Shown one piece after another: positions 32,403 to 42,064 of a stretch of DNA of 64,000 nt. The stretch's first letter is position 1. Each line of letters opens with the position of its first letter. The translations under genes were made by a program, and so were the position numbers. This DNA is from Babylonia areolata (lineage: Eukaryota > Mollusca > Gastropoda > Neogastropoda > Buccinidae), in the NCBI RefSeq assembly GCF_041734735.1, contig NC_134880.1:32767844-32831843 (forward strand), in the 5' to 3' direction. The notes beneath the pieces are model-generated. The model ran no database searches, was not told where the DNA came from, and was given only the letters and a program-made list of their open reading frames with translations.

Positions 32403-35400
32403 ATGGCAGTGATCCACTGGAATATCCGGGGATTCTGTGCCAACTTCCAGGAACTCCAGCTGCTTTGTCGTGCTTTGAAACCTTCAGTGCTGGCACTGCA
32501 GGAGACTCTGCAAAGAGATGGCAAGGTTTTATCTCTCTCTGGTTTTAACTCCGTTTTTAAACCCGCTCAACCGAAGCAAGAGGGGTTGACGGGAGGTGTC
32601 GCTCTTTTTATTCGAAAGTCCCTTTTATACAGTACAGTTCTTTTAAGCACCCCTTTACAGGCGGTGGCAGTCAGAGTCACGCTCGAGAAAACCATCACTG
32701 TCTGCTCTCTCTACCTTCCCCCTTCCGTCCGTGTTCTGAGGCAGGACCTCATGAACCTGGTCGACCAGCTCCCACGTCCGTTTTTACTGTTGGGCGACTT
32801 CAACGGACACTCCCCGCTCTGGGGAAGTGAGATGACATCAGCCCGAGGTCTTCTCTTAGAAAACCTTCTCTCTGACATGGACTTGTGCTGTCTTAACGAC
32901 AAGTCTCCCACTTACCTGCATCTGTCCTCTGGAAAGCTCTCGTGTTTAGATCTGTCGGTCTGCGATCCATCATTGGTCCTGGACTACGAGTGGAAAGTGC
33001 ACGACGATCTGCACGGGAGTGACCACTTTCCTGTCATCCTCCGCCCCACAGATGGAGAAGGTGACTCTCTGCCTGACCGCCTGTACTACGACAAAGCAGA
33101 CTGGAGTTTTTTTACCACCAAGATAAGAGCTGAGCTGCAGGAAGAAACAGTATTGAAAAGCAAGGACCCTGCTGACGCTCTGACTCGGATCGTTTTAGAT
33201 TGCGCCAAAGCAGCAGTCCCATCGTCTACCTCCAAGCCTCAGGTCCCTAGAACGCCCTGGTTCAACGCGGAATGTCGGGAGGCCCGCAAGTCTCGGAAGA
33301 GAGCGCAGCGACGCGTCTTTCGGAGACCGGAGTCCGATAGCGTTCGAACCCATCAACAGCTGAGGGCGAAAGCCAGGTATGTTTTTAAAAAGAGCCAGAG
33401 GAAGTCTTGGAGAGATTTCTGCTCTTCCTTAACCTCCAACACACCCAAGAAGAAAGTGTGGAGGGTTTTAAAAAGAATTAAGGGCAAAAACGCATGCCCG
33501 ACCTTCCACCATCTTAAACTTTCAGACGCTCTGGTCACAGAGAAGAAAGCAGTTGCCAATTTGCTTGCCTCCACAATAGAACAGAACTCGAGATCTGCTA
33601 ACAAATCTGCTCGCTTTCTTAAAACCAAAAACCTGTCAGAAAAAACACCATGTAACTTCTTTTCCGACAACACAGAGAATTACAACCTTCCTTTCACAAT
33701 GAACGAACTTAAATCTGCCCTTCAGACCTGTACGGATTCCTGTCCAGGAATGGACGAAGTCCATTATAAACTCCTAAAGCACCTTCCCCAAACCTGTCTG
33801 GACACCCTGCTTAAAGTTTATAACCACATCTGGGTCACAGGCTTCTTTCCACCCTCCTGGCGGAAAGCCCTCATAATCCCGCTGCCGAAACCGGGAAAAG
33901 ACCCCTCGAACCCCTCCAACTACCGCCCAATTGCACTGACCAGCTGCGTCTGCAAACTGATGGAGAAGATGGTCAACGGTAGACTGATGTGGAAACTAGA
34001 GACCGACGGCCTTCTGGCGAAGGAACAGTGCGGTTTCCGCAAGCATCGCTCTACCGTTGACCATCTGGTTCGTCTGGAAACCACGATAAGAAATGCTTTC
34101 GTCAACAAACAACATGTGGTGGCCATATTTTTTGACCTGGAGAAAGCTTACGATACCACGTGGAAATTTGGTATTCTTTCCGACTTGCACAAGCTCGGCT
34201 TCCGAGGACACCTGCCTCAGTTTATCCACAATTTTTTACAAGACAGACAATTCCAGGTGAGAGTCGGCACCACCCTGTCCGACATTCACGAGCAGGAGCT
34301 GGGTGTCCCGCAGGGGAGCATCCTGTCGCCTGCTCTGTTCAGTATCAAAATTAATGACATCGTTCAATCCGTTCAGAAAGGATCGGACAGCTCGCTGTTC
34401 GTGGATGATTTTGCTTTATATGCAACCGGCAGCACGTACGCCAGCATCCAGCGACGGCTTCAGCTCTGCGTCAACAAAATCCAGTGTTGGGCAGAGGAGA
34501 ATGGCTTCACATTTTCGTCCTCCAAAACTGAATGCATCCACTTTCATAATTTTCGCCAATTCTATCAGGACCCTGAAATCCGTCTGGGAACATCCACCAT
34601 CCCGGCGGTCAAGGAAGCCAGATTTCTAGGGGTCGTCTTCGATCAGAAGCTGAATTTTCTCAGCCACATTAAACAGCTGAAAATATCTTGCCTAAAAGCC
34701 CTGAACATCATCCGAGTTGTGGCACACACAAACTGGGGTGCTGATAAGAGGACTCTCTTGCACCTCTACAGAGCCCTGGTCCGGTCCAAACTGGATTATG
34801 GAAGTGTTGTATACGGCTCGGCCAGACCGTCCTACCTGAAACTGTTGGACCCTGTACACCACCAAGGGCTCCGTCTCAGCTTGGGTGCTTTCCGCACCAC
34901 CCCTGTGCACAGCCTGTATGCAGAGGCGGGGGAACCACCTCTTTCCAACCGCAGACTGAAGCTGACCCTGAACTATTATTTGAAATTGTTTTCGGAACCT
35001 ACAAACCCTGCTTACGATGCTGTATTCAACAACCCTTTCGATAAGAAATTTACAGACAACCCAAACTGCATACCTCCTCTCGGACTCCGCATTCAGCCGC
35101 ACTTGGAAAATGCCGATCTGGATGTCGGTGGCATCTCAGATTTCTCTAAGTTCCCTGACAGCCCCCCGTGGACCTTTACAACACCTGAGGTCCGATTCGA
35201 TCTGGCCTCGTACCGTAAGGACACCACCAGCTCTCTGGCCTACAGAACCTACTTTTCGGAACTGTGCCACAAATTCCCCACCTTTCAAGGCATCTTCACT
35301 GACGGTTCCAAGTCAGAGGACGGAGTCGCCGCATCTGCGTTCTGTCCCGCCTTTCCTGACCGGCCCTCAACGGAACACATCCTGTCTGACAGCTCGGTAT

Positions 35401-36095
35401 ACACCGCGGAACTGACCGCACTGGTCCTGGGATTAAAAATGGTTCTCTCTTCCAAACAGAAGAGATTCATGATCTTTTCCGACTCCTTATCAGCCCTGGA
35501 GGCGATCGCCTGCAGGAATATCACTCATCCCAAACTGCTGGAATTTTATGAAACTTTTACTCTCGCAACGAAGAAAGGATACGAGGTTGTGTTGGCCTGG
35601 GTTCCCGGACATGTTGGCATTCGTGGTAACGAAAGGGCGGACCTGCTGGCCAGGAACGCTGTAAAGAAAGAATTGTCCAGATCCTTGGTACCCTATACAG
35701 ACATGAAGCGGAAGGTCAATTCTTACGTTAAAGATCTTTGGCAAGAGAAATGGAACACCCAGATAGACAACAAGCTCTTCCAGATCCGTCCGGACCTGGG
35801 GGAGACCCTCCCTTCGGGGGTGAAGAACAGAAAGGAGGAATCTGTGCTGTGCAGACTGCGTACGGGGCACACTTTTTTTACTCATTCTTACTTGTTGAAG
35901 GGGGAGGAGGCCCCTCGATGCGTTCCCTGTGACGAGCCTCTCACCGTGAAACACGTGCTCCTTGACTGTTGGGATCTGCATGACGTTAGACGCAGACATT
36001 ACACGGCGGTTTCTTTGAAGACTTTGTTTCGTGATGTCCCTCCGTGGGCGCTGATGGACTTCTTAAAAGAAGTGAACCTTTTTAACCAGATTTGA
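32403..36095 (+). CDS. LINE copy F ORF2 protein (endonuclease, RT, RNase H)
   Basis: 1230 aa, start MAVIHWNIRGF. Endonuclease of APE type at about 1-225: QETL near 31 (catalytic Glu), GDFNGHSPLWGS near 130, GSDHFPV near 204. RT at about 480-760: NYRPIALTS near 505, GFRKHRSTVDH, FFDLEKAYDTTW near 575, GVPQGSILSPALF near 633 and the active site FVDDFALYA near 665. RNase H at about 955-1085 keeps the acidic set: FTDGSKSEDG, YTAELTAL, IFSDSLSALEAI, GNERADLLA. A Cys/His cluster CVPCDEPLTVKHVLLDC sits near 1173. The protein makes nicks in target DNA and copies the RNA there (family knowledge). No stop or shift is seen. All catalytic residues that I can name are present. Confidence 0.95.
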   Translation: MAVIHWNIRGFCANFQELQLLCRALKPSVLALQETLQRDGKVLSLSGFNSVFKPAQPKQEGLTGGVALFIRKSLLYSTVLLSTPLQAVAVRVTLEKTITVCSLYLPPSVRVLRQDLMNLVDQLPRPFLLLGDFNGHSPLWGSEMTSARGLLLENLLSDMDLCCLNDKSPTYLHLSSGKLSCLDLSVCDPSLVLDYEWKVHDDLHGSDHFPVILRPTDGEGDSLPDRLYYDKADWSFFTTKIRAELQEETVLKSKDPADALTRIVLDCAKAAVPSSTSKPQVPRTPWFNAECREARKSRKRAQRRVFRRPESDSVRTHQQLRAKARYVFKKSQRKSWRDFCSSLTSNTPKKKVWRVLKRIKGKNACPTFHHLKLSDALVTEKKAVANLLASTIEQNSRSANKSARFLKTKNLSEKTPCNFFSDNTENYNLPFTMNELKSALQTCTDSCPGMDEVHYKLLKHLPQTCLDTLLKVYNHIWVTGFFPPSWRKALIIPLPKPGKDPSNPSNYRPIALTSCVCKLMEKMVNGRLMWKLETDGLLAKEQCGFRKHRSTVDHLVRLETTIRNAFVNKQHVVAIFFDLEKAYDTTWKFGILSDLHKLGFRGHLPQFIHNFLQDRQFQVRVGTTLSDIHEQELGVPQGSILSPALFSIKINDIVQSVQKGSDSSLFVDDFALYATGSTYASIQRRLQLCVNKIQCWAEENGFTFSSSKTECIHFHNFRQFYQDPEIRLGTSTIPAVKEARFLGVVFDQKLNFLSHIKQLKISCLKALNIIRVVAHTNWGADKRTLLHLYRALVRSKLDYGSVVYGSARPSYLKLLDPVHHQGLRLSLGAFRTTPVHSLYAEAGEPPLSNRRLKLTLNYYLKLFSEPTNPAYDAVFNNPFDKKFTDNPNCIPPLGLRIQPHLENADLDVGGISDFSKFPDSPPWTFTTPEVRFDLASYRKDTTSSLAYRTYFSELCHKFPTFQGIFTDGSKSEDGVAASAFCPAFPDRPSTEHILSDSSVYTAELTALVLGLKMVLSSKQKRFMIFSDSLSALEAIACRNITHPKLLEFYETFTLATKKGYEVVLAWVPGHVGIRGNERADLLARNAVKKELSRSLVPYTDMKRKVNSYVKDLWQEKWNTQIDNKLFQIRPDLGETLPSGVKNRKEESVLCRLRTGHTFFTHSYLLKGEEAPRCVPCDEPLTVKHVLLDCWDLHDVRRRHYTAVSLKTLFRDVPPWALMDFLKEVNLFNQI

Positions 36096-36274
36096 AGGTT
36101 TTAAACTATGAAAGTTTTTTTTTTAAACTTTGGAGTGGAAAGTTTGAAGTGGTTTCTCGTTTTAATTGGTTGTTTTTTTTAGCCTTGTAGTAGTAATTGA
36201 CGCGGCGATAGCCTTGAGATGGCCTTAGTGGTCGGCGAGGCTCTAAGCACCATAATTTCATTTTTCAGTGTCTG

Positions 36275-37384
36275 GCAGGATCGCTCAGATCCATCAAGAG
36301 GCTGAGGAGCGGAGCGTTTTTAGTACAGACAGAATCCAAAAGACAGACACAGCTCCTTCTCAAGGCGACCACTTTCGTGGATAGGGCAGTGAAGATTTCC
36401 CCTCACAAAGGTCTCAACTGCTCAAAGGGAGTCATCAGATGCCCGGAGTTGAAAGGTGTGTCTGAGGCCGAGATCAAGAGCGAACTGTCCTCTCAGGGAG
36501 TGACCGATGTGTACAGGGTGACGGTGAGGAAGGGGTCGGACAGAGTCCCGACCAACACTTTCTTCCTCACCTTCTGCTGCCCGGATGTCCCCAAGGACAT
36601 TCGGGTCGGATACCTGCTAGTTAATGTCAGCCTGTACGTACCGTCCCCTCTGAGATGCTTTAAGTGTCAGAAATTCGGACACGTGAGAGACAGATGTAAG
36701 GAGGAAGAGGCGTGTGGCACCTGTTCGAAGGCGGCACACCAGGGCGATTGCGTCAGTGCAGCCCTGTGTGCGAACTGCGGAGGTGGCCACCCGTCCTCAT
36801 CGAAGGACTGCCCCGCCTGGAAGAAAGAAAAACAAATCCAGAAAGTCAAGACAGAACAGAAAATTTCCTTCTTTGAGGCAAGGAAACAGGTGGAGGCCGC
36901 GTCGCCTAAGGCGTCGTATGCCTCTGTCGTCAGATCCAGGACGGTGGACGTCGCGGTCCAGACGACGTCCACAGGAATGCAGACGGACGACTTAACCGCC
37001 TCGTCGGAACCGTTGGCCTTGGGTGGAGGCGCTGTGTCCACCCCTTCCCATCCTGCGCGGCAGTCCTCAGGGGCTGCTGGGCGGGAGAGAAAAGCCTCGG
37101 GCGGAGGCACGTTGTCCGCCTCCCGCCCCACCCCACCCCCCGGCCCCCCTCGCCCCGCCTCTTGTCTGCCTGGCCCTCGGGCTGGCGGAAGTGGCCGGAA
37201 GCCCCCCGCACCTCCAAAACTCAAGGAGGGGAGGGCGGCGGCCACGGCGGGATCGGGAGGGGCCGAGGTGGTGGATATTCCGACCCGGTCGGAACCCGAA
37301 AAATTTATGTCAAAAAACAAATATTCCATCCTGGCGGACCTTGAGCCACCGCAAGTGGAGGAGCAGGGGGTAGCGATGGAATAG
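36275..37384 (+). pseudogene. LINE copy E ORF1, second part
   Basis: Continues from the residue where F split it (GSLRSIKRLRSGAF) to the normal stop. It holds the three CCHC knuckles and the Pro/Gly-rich region without further breaks. As the first 65 codons lie 6 kb upstream, it is disabled by insertion only. An internal ATG-like start exists but would lack the N-terminus. Confidence 0.85.
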
Positions 37385-37419
37385 GCTGCTGCTTTATTTT
37401 TTTTAAAAAAACCTTTTTA

Positions 37420-40400
37420 ATGGCAGTGATCCACTGGAATATCTGGGGATTCTATGCCAACTTCCAGGAACTCCAGCTGCTTTGTCGTGCTTTGAAACCT
37501 TCAGTGCTGGCACTGCAGGAGACTCTGCAAAGAGATGGCAAGGTTTTATCTCTCTCTGGTTTTAACTCCGTTTTTAAACCCGCTCAACCGAAGCAAGAGG
37601 GGTTGACGGGAGGTGTCGCTCTTTTTATTCGAAAGTCCCTTTTATACAGTACAGTTCTTTTAAGCACCCCTTTACAGGCGGTGGCAGTCAGAGTCACGCT
37701 CGAGAAAACCATCACTGTCTGCTCTCTCTACCTTCCCCCTTCCGTCCGTGTTCTGAGGCAGGACCTCATGAACCTGGTCGACCAGCTCCCACGTCCGTTT
37801 TTACTGTTGGGCGACTTCAACGGACACTCCCCGCTCTGGGGAAGTGAGATGACATCAGCCCGAGGTCTTCTCTTAGAAAACCTTCTCTCTGACATGGACT
37901 TGTGCTGTCTTAACGACAAGTCTCCCACTTACCTGCATCTGTCCTCTGGAAAGCTCTCGTGTTTAGATCTGTCGGTCTGCGATCCATCGTTGGTCCTGGA
38001 CTACGAGTGGAAAGTGCACGACGATCTGCACGGGAGTGACCACTTTCCTGTCGTCCTCCGCCCCACAGATGGAGAAGGTGACTCTCTGCCTGACCGCCTG
38101 TACTACGACAAAGCAGACTGGAGTTTTTTTACCACCAAGATAAGAGCGGAGCTGCAGGAAGAAACAGTATTGAAAAGCAAGGACCCTGCTGACGCTCTGA
38201 CTCGGATCGTTTTAGATTGCGCCAAAGCAGCAGTCCCATCGTCTACCTCCAAGCCTCAGGTCCCTAGAACGCCCTGGTTCAACGCGGAATGTCGGGAGGC
38301 CCGCAAGTCTCGGAAGAGAGCGCAGCGACGCGTCTTTCGGAGACCGGAGTCCGATAGCGTTCGAACCCATCAACAGCTGAGGGCGAAAGCCAGGTATGTT
38401 TTTAAAAAGAGCCAGAGGAAGTCTTGGAGAGATTTCTGCTCTTCCTTAACCTCCAACACACCCAAGAAGAAAGTGTGGAGGGTTTTAAAAAGAATTAAGG
38501 GCAAAAACGCATGCCCGACCTTCCACCATCTTAAACTTTCAGACGCTCTGGTCACAGAGAAGAAAGCAGTTGCCAATTTGCTTGCCTCCACAATAGAACA
38601 GAACTCGAGATCTGCTAACAAATCTGCTCGCTTTCTTAAAACCAAAAACCTGTCAGAAAAAACACCATGTAACTTCTTTTCCGACAACACAGAGAATTAC
38701 AACCTTCCTTTCACAATGAACGAACTTAAATCTGCCCTTCAGACCTGTACGGATTCCTGTCCAGGAATGGACGAAGTCCATTATAAACTCCTAAAGCACC
38801 TTCCCCAAACCTGTCTGGACACCCTGCTTAAAGTTTATAACCACATCTGGGTCACAGGTTTCTTTCCACCCTCCTGGCGGAAAGCCCTCATAATCCCGCT
38901 GCCGAAACCGGGAAAAGACCCCTCGAACCCCTCCAACTACCGCCCAATTGCACTGACCAGCTGCGTCTGCAAACTGATGGAGAAGATGGTCAACGGTAGA
39001 CTGATGTGGAAACTAGAGACCGACGGCCTTCTGGCGAAGGAACAGTGCGGTTTCCGCAAGCATCGCTCTACCGTTGACCATCTGGTTCGTCTGGAAACCA
39101 CGATAAGAAATGCTTTCGTCAACAAACAACATGTGGTGGCCATATTTTTTGACCTGGAGAAAGCTTACGATACCACGTGGAAATTTGGTATTCTTTCCGA
39201 CTTGCACAAGCTCGGCTTCCGAGGACACCTGCCTCAGTTTATCCACAATTTTTTACAAGACAGACAATTCCAGGTGAGAGTCGGCACCACCCTGTCCGAC
39301 ATTCACGAGCAGGAGCTGGGTGTCCCGCAGGGGAGCATCCTGTCGCCGGCTCTGTTCAGCATCAAAATTAATGACATCGTTCAATCCGTTCAGAAAGGAT
39401 CGGACAGCTCGCTGTTCGTGGATGATTTTGCTTTATATGCAACCGGCAGCACGTACGCCAGCATCCAGCGACGGCTTCAGCTCTGCGTCAACAAAATCCA
39501 GTGTTGGGCAGAGGAGAATGGCTTCACATTTTCGTCCTCCAAAACTGAATGCATCCACTTTCATAATTTTCGCCAATTCTATCAGGACCCTGAAATCCGT
39601 CTGGGAACATCCACCATCCCGGCGGTCAAGGAAGCCAGATTTCTAGGGGTCGTCTTCGATCAGAAGCTGAATTTTCTCAGCCACATTAAACAGCTGAAAA
39701 TATCTTGCCTAAAAGCCCTGAACATCATCCGAGTTGTGGCACACACGAACTGGGGTGCTGATAATAGGACTCTCTTGCACCTCTACAGAGCCCTGGTCCG
39801 GTCCAAACTGGATTATGGAAGTGTTGTATACGGCTCGGCCAGACCGTCCTACCTGAAACTGTTGGACCCTGTACACCACCAAGGGCTCTGTCTCAGCTTG
39901 GGTGCTTTCCGCACCACCCCTGTGCACAGCCTGTACGCAGAGGCGGGGGAACCGCCTCTTTCCAACCGCAGACTGAAGCTGACCCTGAACTATTATTTGA
40001 AATTGTTTTCGGAACCTACAAACCCTGCTTACGATGCTGTATTCAACAGCCCTTTCGATAAGAAATTTACAGACAACCCAAACTGCATACCTCCTCTCGG
40101 ACTCCGCATTCAGCCGCACTTGGAAAATGCCGATCTGGATGTCAGTGGCATCTCAGATTTCTCTAAGTTCCCTGACAGCCCCCCGTGGACCTTTACAACA
40201 CCTGAGGTCCGATTCGATCTGGCCTCGTACCGTAAGGACACCACCAGTTCTCTGGCCTACAGAACCTACTTTTCGGAACTGTGCCACAAATTCCCCACCT
40301 TTCAAGGCATCTTCACTGACGGTTCCAAGTCAGAGGACGGAGTCGCCGCATCTGCGTTCTGTCCCGCCTTTCCTGACCGGCCCTCAACGGAACACATCCT

Positions 40401-41112
40401 GTCTGACAGCTCGGTATACACCGCGGAACTGACCGCACTGGTCCTGGGGTTAAAAATGGTTCTCTCTTCCAAACAGAAGAGATTCATGATCTTTTCCGAC
40501 TCCTTATCAGCCCTGGAGGCGATCGCCTGCAGGAATATCACTCATCCCAAACTGCTGGAATTTTATGAAACTTTTACTCTCGCAACGAAGAAAGGATACG
40601 AGGTTGTGTTGGCCTGGGTTCCCGGACATGTTGGCATTCGTGGTAACGAAAGGGCGGACCTGCTGGCCAGGAACGCTGTAAAGAAAGAATTGTCCAGATC
40701 CTTGGTACCCTATACAGACATGAAGCGGAAGGTCAATACTTACGTTAAGGATCTTTGGCAAGAGAAGTGGAACACCCAGATGGACAACAAGCTCTTCCAG
40801 ATCCGTCCGGACCTGGGGGAGACCCTCCCTTCGGGGGTGAAGAACAGAAAGGAGGAATCTGTGCTGTGCAGACTGCGTACGGGGCACACTTTTTTTACTC
40901 ATTCTTACTTGTTGAAGGGGGAGGAGGCCCCTCGATGCGTTCCCTGTGACGAGCCTCTCACCGTGAAACACGTGCTCCTTGACTGTTGGGATCTGCATGA
41001 CGTTAGACGCAGACATTACACGGCGGTTTCTTTGAAGACTTTGTTTCGTGATGTCCCTCCGTGGGCGCTGATGGACTTCTTAAAAGAAGTGAACCTTTTT
41101 AACCAGATTTGA
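37420..41112 (+). CDS. LINE copy E ORF2 protein (endonuclease, RT, RNase H), open
   Basis: 1230 aa, the same length as in F and H. It keeps the endonuclease (GDFNGHSPLWGS), RT (FFDLEKAYDTTW, GVPQGSILSPALF, FVDDFALYA) and RNase H (FTDGSKSEDG, NERADLLA) motifs and the C-terminal Cys/His cluster. It differs from F and H at a few sites, for example Trp for Arg in the opening WNI.GF, Cys for Arg in HHQGL.LSL, Ser for Asn in FN.PF and Ser for Gly in DV.GIS. The Trp change sits in a conserved endonuclease strand and might weaken it. ORF1 of this copy is interrupted, so any movement would need ORF1 protein from elsewhere. Confidence 0.93.
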   Translation: MAVIHWNIWGFYANFQELQLLCRALKPSVLALQETLQRDGKVLSLSGFNSVFKPAQPKQEGLTGGVALFIRKSLLYSTVLLSTPLQAVAVRVTLEKTITVCSLYLPPSVRVLRQDLMNLVDQLPRPFLLLGDFNGHSPLWGSEMTSARGLLLENLLSDMDLCCLNDKSPTYLHLSSGKLSCLDLSVCDPSLVLDYEWKVHDDLHGSDHFPVVLRPTDGEGDSLPDRLYYDKADWSFFTTKIRAELQEETVLKSKDPADALTRIVLDCAKAAVPSSTSKPQVPRTPWFNAECREARKSRKRAQRRVFRRPESDSVRTHQQLRAKARYVFKKSQRKSWRDFCSSLTSNTPKKKVWRVLKRIKGKNACPTFHHLKLSDALVTEKKAVANLLASTIEQNSRSANKSARFLKTKNLSEKTPCNFFSDNTENYNLPFTMNELKSALQTCTDSCPGMDEVHYKLLKHLPQTCLDTLLKVYNHIWVTGFFPPSWRKALIIPLPKPGKDPSNPSNYRPIALTSCVCKLMEKMVNGRLMWKLETDGLLAKEQCGFRKHRSTVDHLVRLETTIRNAFVNKQHVVAIFFDLEKAYDTTWKFGILSDLHKLGFRGHLPQFIHNFLQDRQFQVRVGTTLSDIHEQELGVPQGSILSPALFSIKINDIVQSVQKGSDSSLFVDDFALYATGSTYASIQRRLQLCVNKIQCWAEENGFTFSSSKTECIHFHNFRQFYQDPEIRLGTSTIPAVKEARFLGVVFDQKLNFLSHIKQLKISCLKALNIIRVVAHTNWGADNRTLLHLYRALVRSKLDYGSVVYGSARPSYLKLLDPVHHQGLCLSLGAFRTTPVHSLYAEAGEPPLSNRRLKLTLNYYLKLFSEPTNPAYDAVFNSPFDKKFTDNPNCIPPLGLRIQPHLENADLDVSGISDFSKFPDSPPWTFTTPEVRFDLASYRKDTTSSLAYRTYFSELCHKFPTFQGIFTDGSKSEDGVAASAFCPAFPDRPSTEHILSDSSVYTAELTALVLGLKMVLSSKQKRFMIFSDSLSALEAIACRNITHPKLLEFYETFTLATKKGYEVVLAWVPGHVGIRGNERADLLARNAVKKELSRSLVPYTDMKRKVNTYVKDLWQEKWNTQMDNKLFQIRPDLGETLPSGVKNRKEESVLCRLRTGHTFFTHSYLLKGEEAPRCVPCDEPLTVKHVLLDCWDLHDVRRRHYTAVSLKTLFRDVPPWALMDFLKEVNLFNQI

Positions 41113-41286
41113 AGGTTTTAAACTATGGAAGTTTTTTTTTTAACTTTGGAGTGGAAAGTTTGAAGTGGTGACTCGTTTTAATTGGTTGTTTTTTTTTAGC
41201 CTTGTAGTAGTAATTGACGCGGCGATAGCCTTGAGATGGCCTTAGTGGTCGGCGAGGCTCTAAGCACCATAATTTCATTTCATTTC

Positions 41287-41798
41287 ACCCAGACGGACAA
41301 CAAGCTCTTCCAGATCCGTCCGGACCTAAAAGAGACCCTCCCTTTGGGGGTGAAGAACAGAAAGGAGGAGTCTGTGCTGTGCAGACTGCGTACGGGGCAC
41401 ACTTTTTTTTACTCATTCTTACTTGTTGAAGGGGGAGGAGGCCCCTCGATGCATTCCCTGTGACGAGCCTCTCACCGTGAAACACGTGCTCCTTGACGGT
41501 TGGGATGTGCATGACGTTAGACGCAGACATTACACGGCGGTTTCTTTGAAGACTTTGTTTCGTGATGTCCCTCCGTGGGCGCTGATGGACTTCTTAAAAG
41601 AAGTGAACCTTTTTAACCAGATTTGAAGGTTTTAAACTATGGAAGTTTTCTTTTACCTTTGGAGTGAAAGTTTGAAGTGGTGACTCGTTTTAATTGGTTG
41701 GTTTTTTTTTTATCCTTGTAGTAGTTATTGACGTGGCGATAGCCTTGAGATGGCCTTAGTGGTCGGCGAGGCTCTAAGCACCATAATTTCATTTTTCA
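41287..41798 (+). mobile_element. LINE copy G, 3' fragment
   Basis: Begins within ORF2 near the Cys/His cluster (cccagacggacaac) and ends in atttcatttttca. Shares with copy A the eight-T frameshift (41403-41410) and variant codons, so it belongs to the same subfamily. It also has gacggttgg for gactgttgg, which changes the last Cys of the cluster to Gly. It abuts copy E on its left and a DIRS-derived fold-back element on its right. Confidence 0.9.
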
Positions 41799-42064
41799 TT
41801 TGGTGTTACATATACTTACCATGTCAAACTCGAATGCCCGCCCGTCCGTCCCCGCGTCTCCGCCGTGGTTCTCATGGGGCATTTTCGTTCATGGCCACGG
41901 AATGATTCAGCGCTTATAGCTGTTAGAGGCGTTTGATTGGCTAAGAGCGGGCCAGACTAAGAGGGGCGTCTTTTCACTGTTAGCTGCACGAAATTTGGCC
42001 AAACAGAGCAAACCATAGGCCTAGTTTGCATCAGTTTGACATGGTAAGTATATGTAACACCAAA
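41799..42064. mobile_element. Small fold-back element made of DIRS terminal sequence
   Basis: 266 bp with perfect 32-bp inverted ends (41799-41830 and 42033-42064; both begin TTTGGTGTTACATATACT read inward). The right 150 bp, reverse complemented, match the left terminus of the DIRS-like element at 17954 for its whole length. The left side keeps only the 32-bp end, followed by a GC-rich piece. No coding part. It sits directly on the tail of LINE copy G. Confidence 0.8.

Larger units (their letters stand above)
30256..36264 (+). mobile_element. LINE copy F (I group, Nimb-like), full length, both ORFs open
   Basis: About 6.0 kb: 5' UTR about 795 bp, ORF1 434 aa, a 47-bp T/A-rich spacer, ORF2 1230 aa, a 3' UTR and a short ATTTC tail. 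It is flanked by a 10-12-bp target duplication (30244-30255 and 36263-36274). Protein differences from copy H are only a handful, so both are young. ORF1 with three CCHC knuckles plus ORF2 with APE-type endonuclease, RT and RNase H fits the I group; nimbus of Biomphalaria is a named relative. It looks whole and is a candidate active element. It lies in the sense direction of YTHDC2 intron 4. Confidence 0.93.
36265..41286 (+). mobile_element. LINE copy E, 3' part
   Basis: Resumes inside ORF1 with tcagtgtctggcaggatcg directly after the tail of F and runs through ORF1, a short spacer, an open ORF2, the 3' UTR and the tail atttcatttcatttca. It joins copy G at 41287 without other DNA in between. 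The 5' part lies at 29267-30255. Confidence 0.93.
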
